From: an uncultured Collinsella sp.
Lineage (GTDB): Bacteria > Actinomycetota > Coriobacteriia > Coriobacteriales > Coriobacteriaceae
NCBI GenBank assembly: GCA_902470895.1
Contig: CABRID010000007.1
Location: 1-33,358, forward strand
Length of the DNA stretch: 33,358 nt
Reading direction: 5' to 3'
The translations under genes were made by a program, and so were the position numbers. Below the pieces are notes generated by a model. The model was not told the DNA's origin. It saw only the letters and a list, made by a program, of their open reading frames with translations, and did not search any database. Shown one piece after another: positions 7,941-18,239 of this stretch. Each line of letters starts with the position of its first letter. Positions within the stretch are counted from its first letter, which is position 1.

Positions 7941-8024
7941 GCGGGCGTGGCGGAATTGGTAGACGCGCCAGATTTAGGTTCTGGTGGGATTCCCGTGAAG
8001 GTTCGAGTCCTTTCGCCCGCACCA
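7941..8024 (+). tRNA. tRNA-Leu (UAG)
   Basis: This 84-nt type II tRNA has acceptor strands GCGGGCG / CGCCCGC, discriminator A and an encoded CCA. The D arm is TGGCGGAATTGGTAGACG-like. The anticodon arm CCAGA-TTTAGGT-TCTGG gives anticodon TAG. It has a long variable arm (TGGGATTCCCGT) and a T loop with GGTTCGAGTCC. The variable arm, anticodon and A73 identify leucine, decoding CUN codons. Confidence 0.96.
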
Positions 8025-8115
8025 TCGCACCTGCGTCGGCCCTGGCCGTCGCGACACTTTGTTGCATAAAGGTACCAGCACCTCAGATAAGCTGGGCAGT
8101 ATGAGGAGGAACGTG

Positions 8116-9414
8116 TTGAACATCACCGCTTCTGACGTCAAGGACGCCAAGCTCACCGCTACGGTCACCATCCCGGCCGCCGACGTCGACGCCGCGATCA
8201 AGAAGGCCTACAAGGACACCGCCAAGAAGTACCGCTTCCCGGGCTTCCGTGCCGGTAAGGCTCCCCGTCCGGTCATCGATTCCGCTCTTGGCGCCGAGGC
8301 TACCCTCGCTCAGGCCACCAACGACCTGATCGCCGCCAACGAGCCCGCCGTCCTCAACGAGCTGGACATCGTCCCCACCAAGAGCGGTGACTACAAGGAT
8401 CTCGACCTCGCCAAGGATCACGAGGACTACACCTACACCGTCGAGTTCTCCCTGCGTCCCGCCGCTGAGCTCTCCTCCTTCGACGCCGTCGAGATCGAGA
8501 TGCCCCCTGCGGAGGTCACTGAGTCCGAGATCAACAACCAGGTCGAGATGCTCCTCAACTACCGTGCCACCTTCGAGGACGTTGAGGGCCGCGCTGTCGA
8601 GGCCGAGGACTACGTTACCGTCGACCTCAAGGCCGTCGAGAACGCCGACAACTTTGCCGCCGAGGGCCGTATGCTCATCGCCGGTAGCGACAGCAACCCC
8701 GCCGAGTTCAACGAGGCTCTGATCGGCGCCAACGTTGACGACGTCAAGTCCGTCACCTGGACCGACGAGGCCGAGGAGGGCGAGGAGGCCGAGACCCACA
8801 CCGTCGAGGTCACCGTCAAGGGCATCAAGGTCCGCAACACCCCCGAGCTCACCGACGAGCTCGTCAAGTCCGACTTTGGCTTCGATAGCATCGAGGCCAT
8901 GCGCGATGCCATCAAGATCGAGATCGAGCAGGACAAGGCTTCCCGCCTCCCGGCCGAGAAGGAGAACCGTTGCGTCTCCGCTCTCGCCGAGCGCCTGCAG
9001 CTCGACGAGATGGACGCCGACTACGAGCAGTCCGTCTTTGAGGAGCTTGGCCAGAACTTCCTGTCCAACCTCGCTGCCCGCGGCATGACCCTGGACACCT
9101 GGCTGCCCGCTTCCGGTCTGACCATGGAGCAGTTCATCGGCGACCTGCACAAGCAGGCCAACGACGTTGCCCGTGAGTCCCTGGCTCTGGACGCCCTCGC
9201 CCGCGAGCTCAAGATTGAGGTTACCGAGGACGACGTCAACGCCGAGTTCGAGAAGGCTGGCGTCAAGGACGTCGAGGCTTCCAAGGCCGAGTTCATCGCC
9301 GATGGCCGCATGCCTGCCGTCCGCGAGTCCATCCGTCGCTCCAAGGCCGTCGACCACCTGGTCGAGAACGCCAAGGTGACCGAGGTCGACGAGACCGCCA
9401 AGGACGCCGAGTAA
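8116..9414 (+). CDS. tig: Trigger factor, ribosome-associated chaperone
   Basis: Trigger factor binds ribosomal protein L23 at the exit tunnel and shields nascent chains; it also carries a peptidyl-prolyl isomerase domain. The ribosome-binding signature GFRAGKAP is at residues 43-50. A rather short FKBP-like domain follows at about 145-235, then the helical C-terminal arms, rich in Glu and Lys. TTG at 8116 is preferred: AGGAGG ends six bases before it and the product then begins MNITASDVKD, as in the family. ATG at 8101 would place the ribosome site inside the gene. At 432 residues the length is typical. It stands before clpP and clpX, the classic order. Confidence 0.94.
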   Translation: MNITASDVKDAKLTATVTIPAADVDAAIKKAYKDTAKKYRFPGFRAGKAPRPVIDSALGAEATLAQATNDLIAANEPAVLNELDIVPTKSGDYKDLDLAKDHEDYTYTVEFSLRPAAELSSFDAVEIEMPPAEVTESEINNQVEMLLNYRATFEDVEGRAVEAEDYVTVDLKAVENADNFAAEGRMLIAGSDSNPAEFNEALIGANVDDVKSVTWTDEAEEGEEAETHTVEVTVKGIKVRNTPELTDELVKSDFGFDSIEAMRDAIKIEIEQDKASRLPAEKENRCVSALAERLQLDEMDADYEQSVFEELGQNFLSNLAARGMTLDTWLPASGLTMEQFIGDLHKQANDVARESLALDALARELKIEVTEDDVNAEFEKAGVKDVEASKAEFIADGRMPAVRESIRRSKAVDHLVENAKVTEVDETAKDAE

Positions 9415-9490
9415 TTCTCGCCACCTTGCCCGCGAGCGCATGCGTGCGCCCGTGATGGGGTAAAGTTATACACCGGTTATCCGGTTGCTT

Positions 9491-9536
9491 CGTACGGTGC
9501 CAGCCAATGCATAGCATGCGGGCACCGTACGTTTAT
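9491..9536 (+). terminator. Hairpin after tig, probable weak terminator
   Basis: CGTACGGTGCC (9491-9501) pairs perfectly with GGCACCGTACG (9521-9531) around a 19-nt loop, followed by TTTATCT. The T-run is weak, so partial read-through into clpP is possible. Confidence 0.5.
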
Positions 9537-9577
9537 CTAGAACCAATTTGGTCCGCAAGAGAGAAATGGAGATGCGT

Positions 9578-10198
9578 ATGATCGCTAAGTTCGATTCCGC
9601 CCTCGTGCCATACGTTATCGAGCAGACGCCGCGCGGCGAGCGCAGCTACGATATCTATTCGCGCCTGCTCAACGATCGCATCATCTTCTTGGGCGAGGAG
9701 ATCAACTCCGTCAGCGCCAACCTGGTCGTTGCCCAGCTGTTGCATCTTGAGAGCCAGGATGCCGAGAAGGATATCTCGCTCTACATCAATTCGCCCGGCG
9801 GCGAGGTCTACTCCGGCCTGGCGATTCTGGACACCATGAACTTTATCAAGCCGCAGGTCTCCACCATCTGCGTCGGTATGGCCGCGTCCATGGCCGCCGT
9901 GCTGCTTTCGGCCGGCGCCAAGGGCAAGCGCTTCTGCCTGCCGCACTCCAAGGTCATGATTCACCAGCCCAGCGGCGGTGCACAGGGCCAGCAGACCGAG
10001 ATCGAGATCGTGGCCGAGGAGATCAAGAAGACCCGTCGCGAGCTCAACCAGATTCTGTCCGACGCATCGGGTCAGCCCATCGAGAAGGTCCAGGCCGATA
10101 CCGAGCGCGATAACTACCTCACGGCTGCCGAGGCCCTCGACTACGGTCTGATCGACCGCATTGTCACCTCGCGCGACCTCGCCGCGAAGGATGCCTAG
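9578..10198 (+). CDS. clpP: ATP-dependent Clp protease proteolytic subunit
   Basis: ClpP forms the tetradecameric serine protease barrel that degrades proteins unfolded by ClpX or ClpC. The catalytic triad is visible as Ser104 (GMAASMAA), His129 (MIHQPSGG) and Asp178 (ERDNYLTAAEA), counted from the ATG at 9578. The IEQTPRGERSYDIYSRLL N-terminal signature and the 206-residue length are typical. GGAG lies six bases before 9578; in-frame ATGs at 9566 and 9572 are possible alternatives. The stop is one base before the clpX start, so the two are co-expressed. Confidence 0.95.
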   Translation: MIAKFDSALVPYVIEQTPRGERSYDIYSRLLNDRIIFLGEEINSVSANLVVAQLLHLESQDAEKDISLYINSPGGEVYSGLAILDTMNFIKPQVSTICVGMAASMAAVLLSAGAKGKRFCLPHSKVMIHQPSGGAQGQQTEIEIVAEEIKKTRRELNQILSDASGQPIEKVQADTERDNYLTAAEALDYGLIDRIVTSRDLAAKDA

Positions 10199-10199
10199 G

Positions 10200-11612
10200 A
10201 TGGCCGGTAACATGCAGGACGGCTTCGACGAGAACGGCAACCCCATCCGCTGCTCCTTCTGCGGAAAAGAGCAAGGTCAGGTTCGCCGCCTGGTGAAGGG
10301 TCCGACTAATATCTTTATCTGCGACGAGTGCGTCGCCGCCTGCTCCGAGATCTTGGAGGAGTCGCTGGCTTCGGACTTTATGGACGCTGCCCGCAACGGC
10401 AAGCTGCCGGGCTTTCTCAACGACCACGGCCAGGCTGCATCCCAGCCCGCTGTGGACCCCGAGACCGAGGGCTTTGAGCTCGAGGACGAACGCCAGGTCA
10501 TCACGCATGTGCCGACGCCGCACGAGATCTATGACGAGCTTTCGGCTTATGTCATGGGCCAGGAGGACGCCAAGCGCGCCATGTCGGTTGCCGTGTACAA
10601 CCACTATCGCCGCGTGATCGAGGGAGGCGCCGCGCTTTCGGCCTTTGACGAGGCTGGCGGCATGGGCGGCCAGCTCGACGACGATATGGACGAGGTAGAG
10701 CTCGCCAAGTCCAACATCCTGCTGCTCGGTCCCACCGGTACCGGCAAGACCTTGTTGGCCCAGACGCTCGCGCGCATCCTCGAGGTGCCGTTTGCCATCG
10801 CCGATGCCACCGCGCTCACCGAGGCCGGCTATGTGGGCGAGGACGTGGAGAACATCCTGCTCAAGCTCATCAACGCCGCCGATGGCGACATTGAGCGCGC
10901 GCAGGTGGGCATCATCTATGTCGATGAGATCGACAAGATTGCCCGCAAGGCCGAGAACCTCTCCATCACTCGCGATGTTTCGGGCGAGGGTGTTCAGCAG
11001 GCGCTGCTTAAGATTCTTGAGGGCACGGTGGCCAGCGTTCCGCCCACCGGCGGCCGCAAGCATCCCCAGCAGGAGCTGCTGCAGATCGATACGACCAACA
11101 TCCTGTTCATCTGCGGTGGTGCCTTTGTGGGTCTGGACAAGATCATCGCCGATCGCGTGGGCAACAAGGGCGTGGGCTTTAACTCCGAGATCGCCGGCCC
11201 CACCTCGGTCGACGAGAACGACCTGCTGCGTCAGGTGCTCCCGCAGGACCTCAACGCCTTTGGCATGATCCCCGAGTTTGTGGGACGTACGCCCGTCGTC
11301 ACCCAGACGCAGGCGCTCGACGAGGATGACCTGGTGTCGATCCTGACCGAGCCCAAGAACGCCGTGGTGCGTCAATACCGTAAGATGTTCCAGCTCGAGG
11401 ACGTTGAGCTTGAGTTTGAGGATGCCGCCCTGCACGAGATCGCCCGCATGGCGCTCGCCCGCAAGACCGGCGCCCGCGGCCTGCGCTCCATCTGCGAGGA
11501 CGTGCTGCAGCAGACGATGTTCGACCTCCCCAGCGAGGAGGGCGTTTCCAAGGTCGTCGTGACCGAAGCCTCCGTAAAGGGCGAAGAGCAGCCCCAGCGC
11601 ATCTACGGCTAG
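10200..11612 (+). CDS. clpX: ATP-dependent Clp protease ATP-binding subunit ClpX
   Basis: ClpX is the AAA+ unfoldase that feeds substrates to ClpP. The N-terminal C4 zinc-binding domain has Cys18, 21, 41 and 44. Walker A is GPTGTGKT at 177-184 and Walker B is IIYVDEID with Asp242 and Glu243. The pore-loop motif GYVGED lies between them, and the sensor-2 region has KTGARGLRS. At 470 residues it is longer than the usual 410-430, mainly through an acidic Gly-rich insertion (SAFDEAGGMGGQLDDDMD) just before the Walker A strand and a longer linker after the zinc domain. The start is the ATG at 10200, with GAAGGA eight bases upstream inside the end of clpP. Confidence 0.97.
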   Translation: MAGNMQDGFDENGNPIRCSFCGKEQGQVRRLVKGPTNIFICDECVAACSEILEESLASDFMDAARNGKLPGFLNDHGQAASQPAVDPETEGFELEDERQVITHVPTPHEIYDELSAYVMGQEDAKRAMSVAVYNHYRRVIEGGAALSAFDEAGGMGGQLDDDMDEVELAKSNILLLGPTGTGKTLLAQTLARILEVPFAIADATALTEAGYVGEDVENILLKLINAADGDIERAQVGIIYVDEIDKIARKAENLSITRDVSGEGVQQALLKILEGTVASVPPTGGRKHPQQELLQIDTTNILFICGGAFVGLDKIIADRVGNKGVGFNSEIAGPTSVDENDLLRQVLPQDLNAFGMIPEFVGRTPVVTQTQALDEDDLVSILTEPKNAVVRQYRKMFQLEDVELEFEDAALHEIARMALARKTGARGLRSICEDVLQQTMFDLPSEEGVSKVVVTEASVKGEEQPQRIYG

Positions 11613-11633
11613 ACCAGCCTAAAACGTGTTTGC

Positions 11634-11670
11634 AAATAGCCTCCGACCACCCGCGGTCGGAGGCTATTTT
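11634..11670 (+). terminator. Rho-independent terminator of clpP-clpX
   Basis: A perfect 15-bp stem, AAATAGCCTCCGACC / GGTCGGAGGCTATTT, has a 6-nt loop. The 3' arm ends in a T-run that runs on as TTTTATAT. Confidence 0.85.
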
Positions 11671-11698
11671 ATATATGCGCAATAACCCCAACTACCTG

Positions 11699-11745
11699 TG
11701 TTATTCTGTGTGTTTGTTTAAGCCTCAGCGAAGTCATTAATGACT
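11699..11745 (+). promoter_or_regulatory. Putative valS promoter and 14-bp palindrome
   Basis: TGTTATTCT at 11699-11707 is an extended -10 candidate. Downstream, at 11732-11745, AGTCATTAATGACT is a perfect 14-bp palindrome that could be an operator or a small leader hairpin. Both readings are pattern-based. Confidence 0.35.
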
Positions 11746-11763
11746 GAAGTAATCGATACCTAA

Positions 11764-11879
11764 GGGGAGGAATGTAGGCCCGATTTTCGTAGATTCCGCA
11801 CGAGCCGAAGACCACTTAATGTGGTCTTCGAGCGAGCCCAGGACCTGACCGAGCGAAAATCGGGCCTACATTCCTCCCC
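11764..11879 (+). repeat. Nested-hairpin element A in the valS leader
   Basis: The outer arms (11764-11789 and 11854-11879) are a perfect 26-bp inverted repeat. Inside is a perfect 10-bp hairpin, CGAAGACCAC / GTGGTCTTCG, with loop TTAAT (11816-11820). Conserved single-strand blocks are TTCCGCACG before the hairpin and CAGGACCTGACCGAGCG after it. The element at 14606-14724, read on the opposite strand, has the same blocks and architecture with different stem sequences that still pair. It ends 20 bases before the valS start codon, next to the ribosome site. It may be a structured leader RNA or a dispersed repeat, possibly related to the described Collinsella-1 RNA motif, whose sequence I cannot compare here. 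Confidence 0.75.
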
Positions 11880-11899
11880 GGCGGGACAGGGAGAGATAT

Positions 11900-14596
<2,697 letters not shown>

Positions 14597-14605
14597 GGCT
14601 TACTG

Positions 14606-14724
14606 AGGGGCGCGTCCCGATGCTTTGCTCTCCGCTGCGGACAGTCCTGCGCAAGACGGACAGCACATTAAGTGCTGTCCTTTGCGTGCGGAACTTGCGG
14701 CGAGCAAAGCATCGGGCCGCTCCT
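14606..14724 (-). repeat. Nested-hairpin element B after valS, inverted relative to element A
   Basis: The outer arms CCCGATGCTTTGCTC (14616-14630) and GAGCAAAGCATCGGG (14702-14716) pair perfectly and extend outward imperfectly through AGGGGC / GCTCCT. The inner hairpin GGACAGCAC / GTGCTGTCC (14658-14680) has loop ATTAA. On the minus strand it reads GGCCCGAT, then TTCCGCACG, then the CACTTAATGTG hairpin tip, then CAGGACTGTCCG, in the same order as element A. The stems differ from A by paired changes, which supports a selected fold. Confidence 0.72.
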
Positions 14725-14821
14725 AGTTCGTTTACGTGGTTGTTTGCAACTGGTAGGTTAGGGCCACTTGGTTGTGGCCTTGATCTCGCTGCAATCGGGT
14801 AAAGGCTGATATTGTCAACGC

Positions 14822-14855
14822 GAGGGGCTCATTCTATTTGGTGGGCCTCTTTTTC
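14822..14855 (+). terminator. Probable terminator between valS and folC
   Basis: GGGGCTCA pairs with TGGGCCTC (14824-14831 with 14842-14849, two G/T wobbles) around a 10-nt loop, followed by TTTTTC. It would end transcription arriving from valS just before folC. Confidence 0.6.
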
Positions 14856-14876
14856 TGTTATGGGGGACTTTGGGTT

Positions 14877-16220
14877 ATGGCTAAGCGTTCTGGGTCGTAT
14901 GTCGTTCCTTTTTCGTTTGATTTGCTTTCGTTTGGTGAGGCTGTGGGACTTGCTGCTGATACGGGGCGGATTTCTGGGGATGCTGGCCCTCTGCTCGAGA
15001 CGGTTGTCGATATGCTCGATGAGCTGGGTCGTCCGGATGAGTTTTTTGATTGCATTCAGGTCGCCGGTACCAATGGCAAGACTTCGACTACGCGTTTTTC
15101 GGCTGCTATCCTTCGCGGCGAGGGGCTCAAGACCGCGCTGTATACGTCGCCGCAGCTGGTGCGCTATCCCGAGCGCATGGAGGTTGACGGGCACGTTGTA
15201 AGCGACGAGGCCTTTGCCCGTGGCGTTTCGGTAGCTGTCGAGGCAGGGCGTCGCGTGAATGCGCGCCGTGTGGCGGCGGGGGAGCGCGCCTATTCCATCA
15301 CGCCGTTTGACCTGCTGACGGCCGCTGCGCTTGTGGTGTTTGCCGAGGCTGCGGTGGATGTTGCCGTGCTCGAAGTCGGCATGGGCGGACGTTGGGACGC
15401 CACGAGCGCGACCAATCCCGTCGCCGTTGCCATTACGGGCATCGGGCTCGATCACACACGTATTTTGGGCGACACGCTCGAGGCCATTGCGGGGGAGAAG
15501 GCTGCGGTTATCAAACCCGGGCGCTTGGTTGTTTTGGGCGAGGGCACGCACGAGGCGAGCGTTCAGCGCGTGATGGATGCCCGTTGCCGCGCGTGCGGCA
15601 TCGTGCCGCTCGTGGTGAGCCACGTCACGACGAAGGTGCCGGCGCATGTGGGCGATACAGTTGAGTTCAGCTGCACCACGCCGCGCGCGATTTATACGTC
15701 GAGCATGGTCAAGCCGGCGTATCATCCGCAGAATGCCGCGTGCGCGATTATGCTCTGCGAGGGTTATCTGGGCCGCGAGCTCGACCACGATGCGCTCGAC
15801 GCTTCGCTTATGGGTTGCCCCACGCCGGGTCGTTTTGACGTGCTGGGAACCGATCCGCTTAAGCTCATCGATGCCTGCCATAACCCTCAGAGCTGCGAGA
15901 ACTTTGTGAGCGCGCTGGACGAGATCGACCCGTGCGTGGAGAATCGCCCCACGCTGCTGTGTGCCGCGCTGGCAGACAAAGACGTGGCGGGAATCGTCGA
16001 TGTTCTGATCCCGGCCTTCCCGCGCGTGGTCGTGACCCAGACCGATTCCGATCGCGCCCTGCCGGCAGATGAGCTCGCCGCACTTGTGGACGCCAACAAG
16101 CTTGCCGGTGTGTACCCCAGCGTGCCCGAGGCCCTCGCGGCCCTCGATGCCGCGGGCGAGTCCTTCGTAGCAGCCGGCACCATCACCCTAGCCGGCGAAG
16201 TAGCAGGCCTGTTGCGCTAG
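14877..16220 (+). CDS. folC: Folylpolyglutamate synthase / dihydrofolate synthase
   Basis: FolC adds glutamate to dihydropteroate and/or to folates, with ATP, in the cytoplasm. The Mur-ligase-type P-loop is AGTNGKTSTT at about residues 63-72. It is followed by YTSPQLVRYPERM, the central VLEVGMGGRWDATS and IGLDHTRILG motifs, and the C-terminal Mur domain with DACHNPQS and LCAALADKD. The ATG at 14877 gives MAKRSGSYV (447 residues) and has GGGGG about ten bases upstream. The upstream in-frame start at 14838 would lie inside the terminator hairpin. Whether it has both synthase activities cannot be read from sequence. Confidence 0.94.
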   Translation: MAKRSGSYVVPFSFDLLSFGEAVGLAADTGRISGDAGPLLETVVDMLDELGRPDEFFDCIQVAGTNGKTSTTRFSAAILRGEGLKTALYTSPQLVRYPERMEVDGHVVSDEAFARGVSVAVEAGRRVNARRVAAGERAYSITPFDLLTAAALVVFAEAAVDVAVLEVGMGGRWDATSATNPVAVAITGIGLDHTRILGDTLEAIAGEKAAVIKPGRLVVLGEGTHEASVQRVMDARCRACGIVPLVVSHVTTKVPAHVGDTVEFSCTTPRAIYTSSMVKPAYHPQNAACAIMLCEGYLGRELDHDALDASLMGCPTPGRFDVLGTDPLKLIDACHNPQSCENFVSALDEIDPCVENRPTLLCAALADKDVAGIVDVLIPAFPRVVVTQTDSDRALPADELAALVDANKLAGVYPSVPEALAALDAAGESFVAAGTITLAGEVAGLLR

Positions 16221-16234
16221 CCCATCCCCTCATC

Positions 16235-16301
16235 AGTTGCGGTGAAATACGGACTGTTCTACAAGCCGGAAGCCTCAAACAGTCCGTATATCACCGCAAC
16301 T
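16235..16301. repeat. 67-bp intergenic palindrome, copy 3 (ACGGACTG subtype)
   Basis: Arms of 24 nt at 16235-16258 and 16278-16301 pair with a single mismatch. The ends are AGTTGCGGTG and CACCGCAACT. The inner arms carry ACGGACTGTT as in copy 2, and the centre is unrelated to the other copies. It lies 14 bases after the folC stop. Confidence 0.87.
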
Positions 16302-16313
16302 CAAAAGCAGGCA

Positions 16314-16335
16314 ATTTGGGACGGGGCTTTTTAGC
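16314..16335 (+). repeat. ATTTGGGACGGGGCT motif, copy 1
   Basis: ATTTGGGACGGGGCTTTTTA followed by GC is repeated, nearly unchanged, on the opposite strand at 17805-17829. Both copies lie close to a 67-bp palindrome and just after the end of a gene. Confidence 0.5.
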
Positions 16336-16357
16336 TGTCCTGTGCCCCGAGTTGACT

Positions 16358-16528
16358 CGCTTGCCACGAAATGGGGCTATCTACTACGTTTTGGCGACTA
16401 CCCTCGACCATACCGTGAATCGCAAAATTAAAACCGCAGGTAGACGGCTTGCGGGTTTTGCAACAACCCAGTTATGGTCGACCCATGCGGGTTGAACGTA
16501 GTAGATGGGCCGTTTTCGTGGCAGAGCG
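16358..16528. repeat. ~170-bp nested inverted-repeat element
   Basis: The 29-nt outer arms at 16362-16390 and 16495-16523 (starting TGCCACGAAA, ending in CTACTACGTT before the centre) pair with four mismatches. CGCT / AGCG extends them outward past a one-base bulge. Inside, TCGACCATA (16404-16412) pairs perfectly with TATGGTCGA (16473-16481), and AAAACCGCA pairs with TGCGGGTTTT (16450-16459, one bulge). No open frame fits it. It is either a large structured RNA or a non-autonomous repeat. Confidence 0.65.
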
Positions 16529-16537
16529 TTTGTGGGA

Positions 16538-16567
16538 TGTGTCAAAGGGGGCTGTCCCTTTAACACA
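16538..16567. repeat. Hairpin with GGGACAG/CTTTG core, copy 2
   Basis: The strands 16538-16549 and 16556-16567 pair at 11 of 12 positions around a 6-nt loop. It lies immediately after the stop of the minus-strand M24 peptidase and could help end its transcript, but there is no T-run on that strand. The core is shared with the hairpin at 2178-2212. Confidence 0.5.
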
Positions 16568-16571
16568 TTGG

Positions 16572-17660
16572 CTAGTCTAGGCGGACTGGTTCGTGGGGGT
16601 AGGCGTTGAGGATCTCGACGCCGGGCTCGGTCACGAGGGCCAGGTCCTCGATGCGGATGCCGGTGCGGCCGGGGAGGTAGATGCCCGGTTCGATGGAGAA
16701 GGTCATGCCCGGCTCGATAACCTGCTCGTTGACGAGTGAAACGTCGCCCGGCTCGTGGTCCTGCAAGCCGATCGAGTGTCCCAGGCGATGCGTAAAGTAC
16801 TGCCCATAGCCCGCATCCTCAATCACGTCGCGTGCGGCGCGGTCCAGGTCACACATGCGCACGCCCGGTGCGATGAGCGCCTCGGCGGCCTCGTTGGCGC
16901 GGCGCACGATGTCGTAGATGCGCGCCGTCTCCTCGTCCGGCTCGCCCCAAAAGAACGTGCGCGTCATGTCCGAGCAGTAGTTGCGATGGCGTCCGCCAAT
17001 GTCGAACAGCACCACGTCGCCGCGCTTGAGTACGGTGTCGTCGGGTTCGTGGTGCGGATCGCCGGCGTTGGCGCCAAAGCTCACGATGGGCGGAAAGCTA
17101 AAGCCCTCGCAGCCGTGCTTGCGATACAGGCCGAGCATCTGGTCGGCAATCTCGCGCTCCGTCACACCCTCGTGGACGAGTTTGATGGCGTCGGCCATCA
17201 CAGCGTCGTTAGCGGTCGAGGACGCGCGCATAAGCTCCTGCTCGGCGGCATCCTTGTAGGTGCGTGCGGCGGTGACGGCAAAGTCACCCAGGAAAAACTC
17301 GCTGGCGGCGTGGCGCTCCATAAGCGGCATCAAAAAGCCGGAGCGCATGACGGTGTCGATGCCGAGCGGCTTGGTTGGGTCGATCTCACTCGCGATGGCA
17401 TCGGTTACGACGTCGGTATCGGTGTGGTAGGCGACGCGGGCATTGTTGTATTCCGGCAGCTGGTGTAGAGCGTTGACTAGGATTACCGGCTCGGCATTGC
17501 GCGCGAGCAGCACGCCACAAAAACGCTCGAACATATCGGCATAAAACCCGGTCAGATAGTAGATCGACCACGGGTCATTCACAAGCAGCTGCGCGCCGGG
17601 GTGCTGGGCCTCGAGCGCATCGAGCACGCGCGCCACACGCTGGTCATCGACATGTGTCAT
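16572..17660 (-). CDS. M24 metallopeptidase, Xaa-Pro aminopeptidase/dipeptidase type
   Basis: This is a cytoplasmic, two-metal 'pita-bread' peptidase that cleaves the bond before proline. All five metal-ligand regions are present: VVLFDIGGRH and CSDMTRTF (two Asp), HRLGHSIGLQ (His), MTFSIEPGIY (Glu) and GIRIEDLAL (Glu). The N-terminal creatinase-like domain covers about residues 1-130, including DPWSIYYLTGF. The start at 17660 is chosen for the AAGGA site six bases upstream; a longer frame to 17711 lacks one. The 362-residue length is typical. PepP versus PepQ cannot be separated here. It is transcribed alone, opposite to folC. Confidence 0.92.
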   Translation of the reverse strand: MTHVDDQRVARVLDALEAQHPGAQLLVNDPWSIYYLTGFYADMFERFCGVLLARNAEPVILVNALHQLPEYNNARVAYHTDTDVVTDAIASEIDPTKPLGIDTVMRSGFLMPLMERHAASEFFLGDFAVTAARTYKDAAEQELMRASSTANDAVMADAIKLVHEGVTEREIADQMLGLYRKHGCEGFSFPPIVSFGANAGDPHHEPDDTVLKRGDVVLFDIGGRHRNYCSDMTRTFFWGEPDEETARIYDIVRRANEAAEALIAPGVRMCDLDRAARDVIEDAGYGQYFTHRLGHSIGLQDHEPGDVSLVNEQVIEPGMTFSIEPGIYLPGRTGIRIEDLALVTEPGVEILNAYPHEPVRLD

Positions 17661-17712
17661 GAAACATCCTTTCGCTAGGTTGCCACCATAGTATCCCAAG
17701 CGCCTCCACATA

Positions 17713-17779
17713 AGTTGCGGTGGAATAGTTCCTGGATGCCGGGGCTTTGACGGAAATCAGGAACTATTTCACCGCAATT
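17713..17779. repeat. 67-bp intergenic palindrome, copy 4 (GTTCCT subtype)
   Basis: Arms of 22 nt at 17713-17734 and 17758-17779 pair with two G/T-compatible differences. They have the same TTGCGGTG ends and AATAGTTCCT inner arms as copy 1. It lies upstream of the minus-strand peptidase and downstream of the DUF1667 operon. Confidence 0.85.
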
Positions 17780-17804
17780 GAGGAGAGCGGGGTGGATGGT
17801 GGGG

Positions 17805-17829
17805 TAGCTACAAGAGCCCCGTCCCAAAT
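17805..17829 (-). repeat. ATTTGGGACGGGGCT motif, copy 2
   Basis: On the minus strand it reads ATTTGGGACGGGGCTCTTGT followed by AGCTA, starting seven bases after the DUF1667 stop. GGGGCT and AGCTACCCC can form a small bulged stem, but no T-run follows. Confidence 0.5.
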
Positions 17830-17836
17830 GAGCTGC

Positions 17837-18235
17837 CTAGGCAGGGTCGATGTCCATGCTGGCGATGAGGTCGATGTTGGCGTTTAGGAGGTTCTCTAGC
17901 ACGGCGTCGCCCATGCGGATGGGGGCGTTGACGACTAGGCCGCGGATGAGGTCCATCGCCTGGGCGTGGAGTTCGAGCGGGATGGCCTCGGCCGTGCGCA
18001 CGGGCAGCAACGCCTCGTCGCCTCCGGATACGGCCACGGTGGTGGTGAGTACGCGCATGGGGCAGGTGAGCTCCTGATGTGCGAACTTATCACCACGCGG
18101 GCATCTGTTGCCGGTCACGGAGCGCACTTCTGCCACGGCGCCGTCTGCGTCACGCTCTACCTCTACGGTCAGAAGGCACTCGGATGGGCAAGTGGTGCAG
18201 TTGAACTTGAGCGTCTCGATTGCGTTTGTGCTCAT
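17837..18235 (-). CDS. DUF1667 family small Cys-rich protein
   Basis: A 132-residue protein with four conserved N-terminal cysteines (Cys13, 16 and 20 in FNCTTCPSEC, and Cys45 in GNRCPRGDK), which could hold an iron-sulfur cluster or zinc. In many anaerobes DUF1667 proteins are encoded directly after a GlpA-like dehydrogenase and an FAD/NAD oxidoreductase, as here, and probably serve as an electron-transfer or assembly partner. The start at 18235 follows AGGGGG and lies four bases after the upstream stop. A longer frame to 18301 would overlap the upstream gene. The exact function is unknown. Confidence 0.85.
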   Translation of the reverse strand: MSTNAIETLKFNCTTCPSECLLTVEVERDADGAVAEVRSVTGNRCPRGDKFAHQELTCPMRVLTTTVAVSGGDEALLPVRTAEAIPLELHAQAMDLIRGLVVNAPIRMGDAVLENLLNANIDLIASMDIDPA

Positions 18236-18239
18236 GGTT

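Noticed and set aside
11764..11879. T-box riboswitch upstream of valS
   Set aside because: No T-box sequence (TGGNACCGCG-like) and no terminator with a T-run is present; a sister copy downstream of valS also argues against it.
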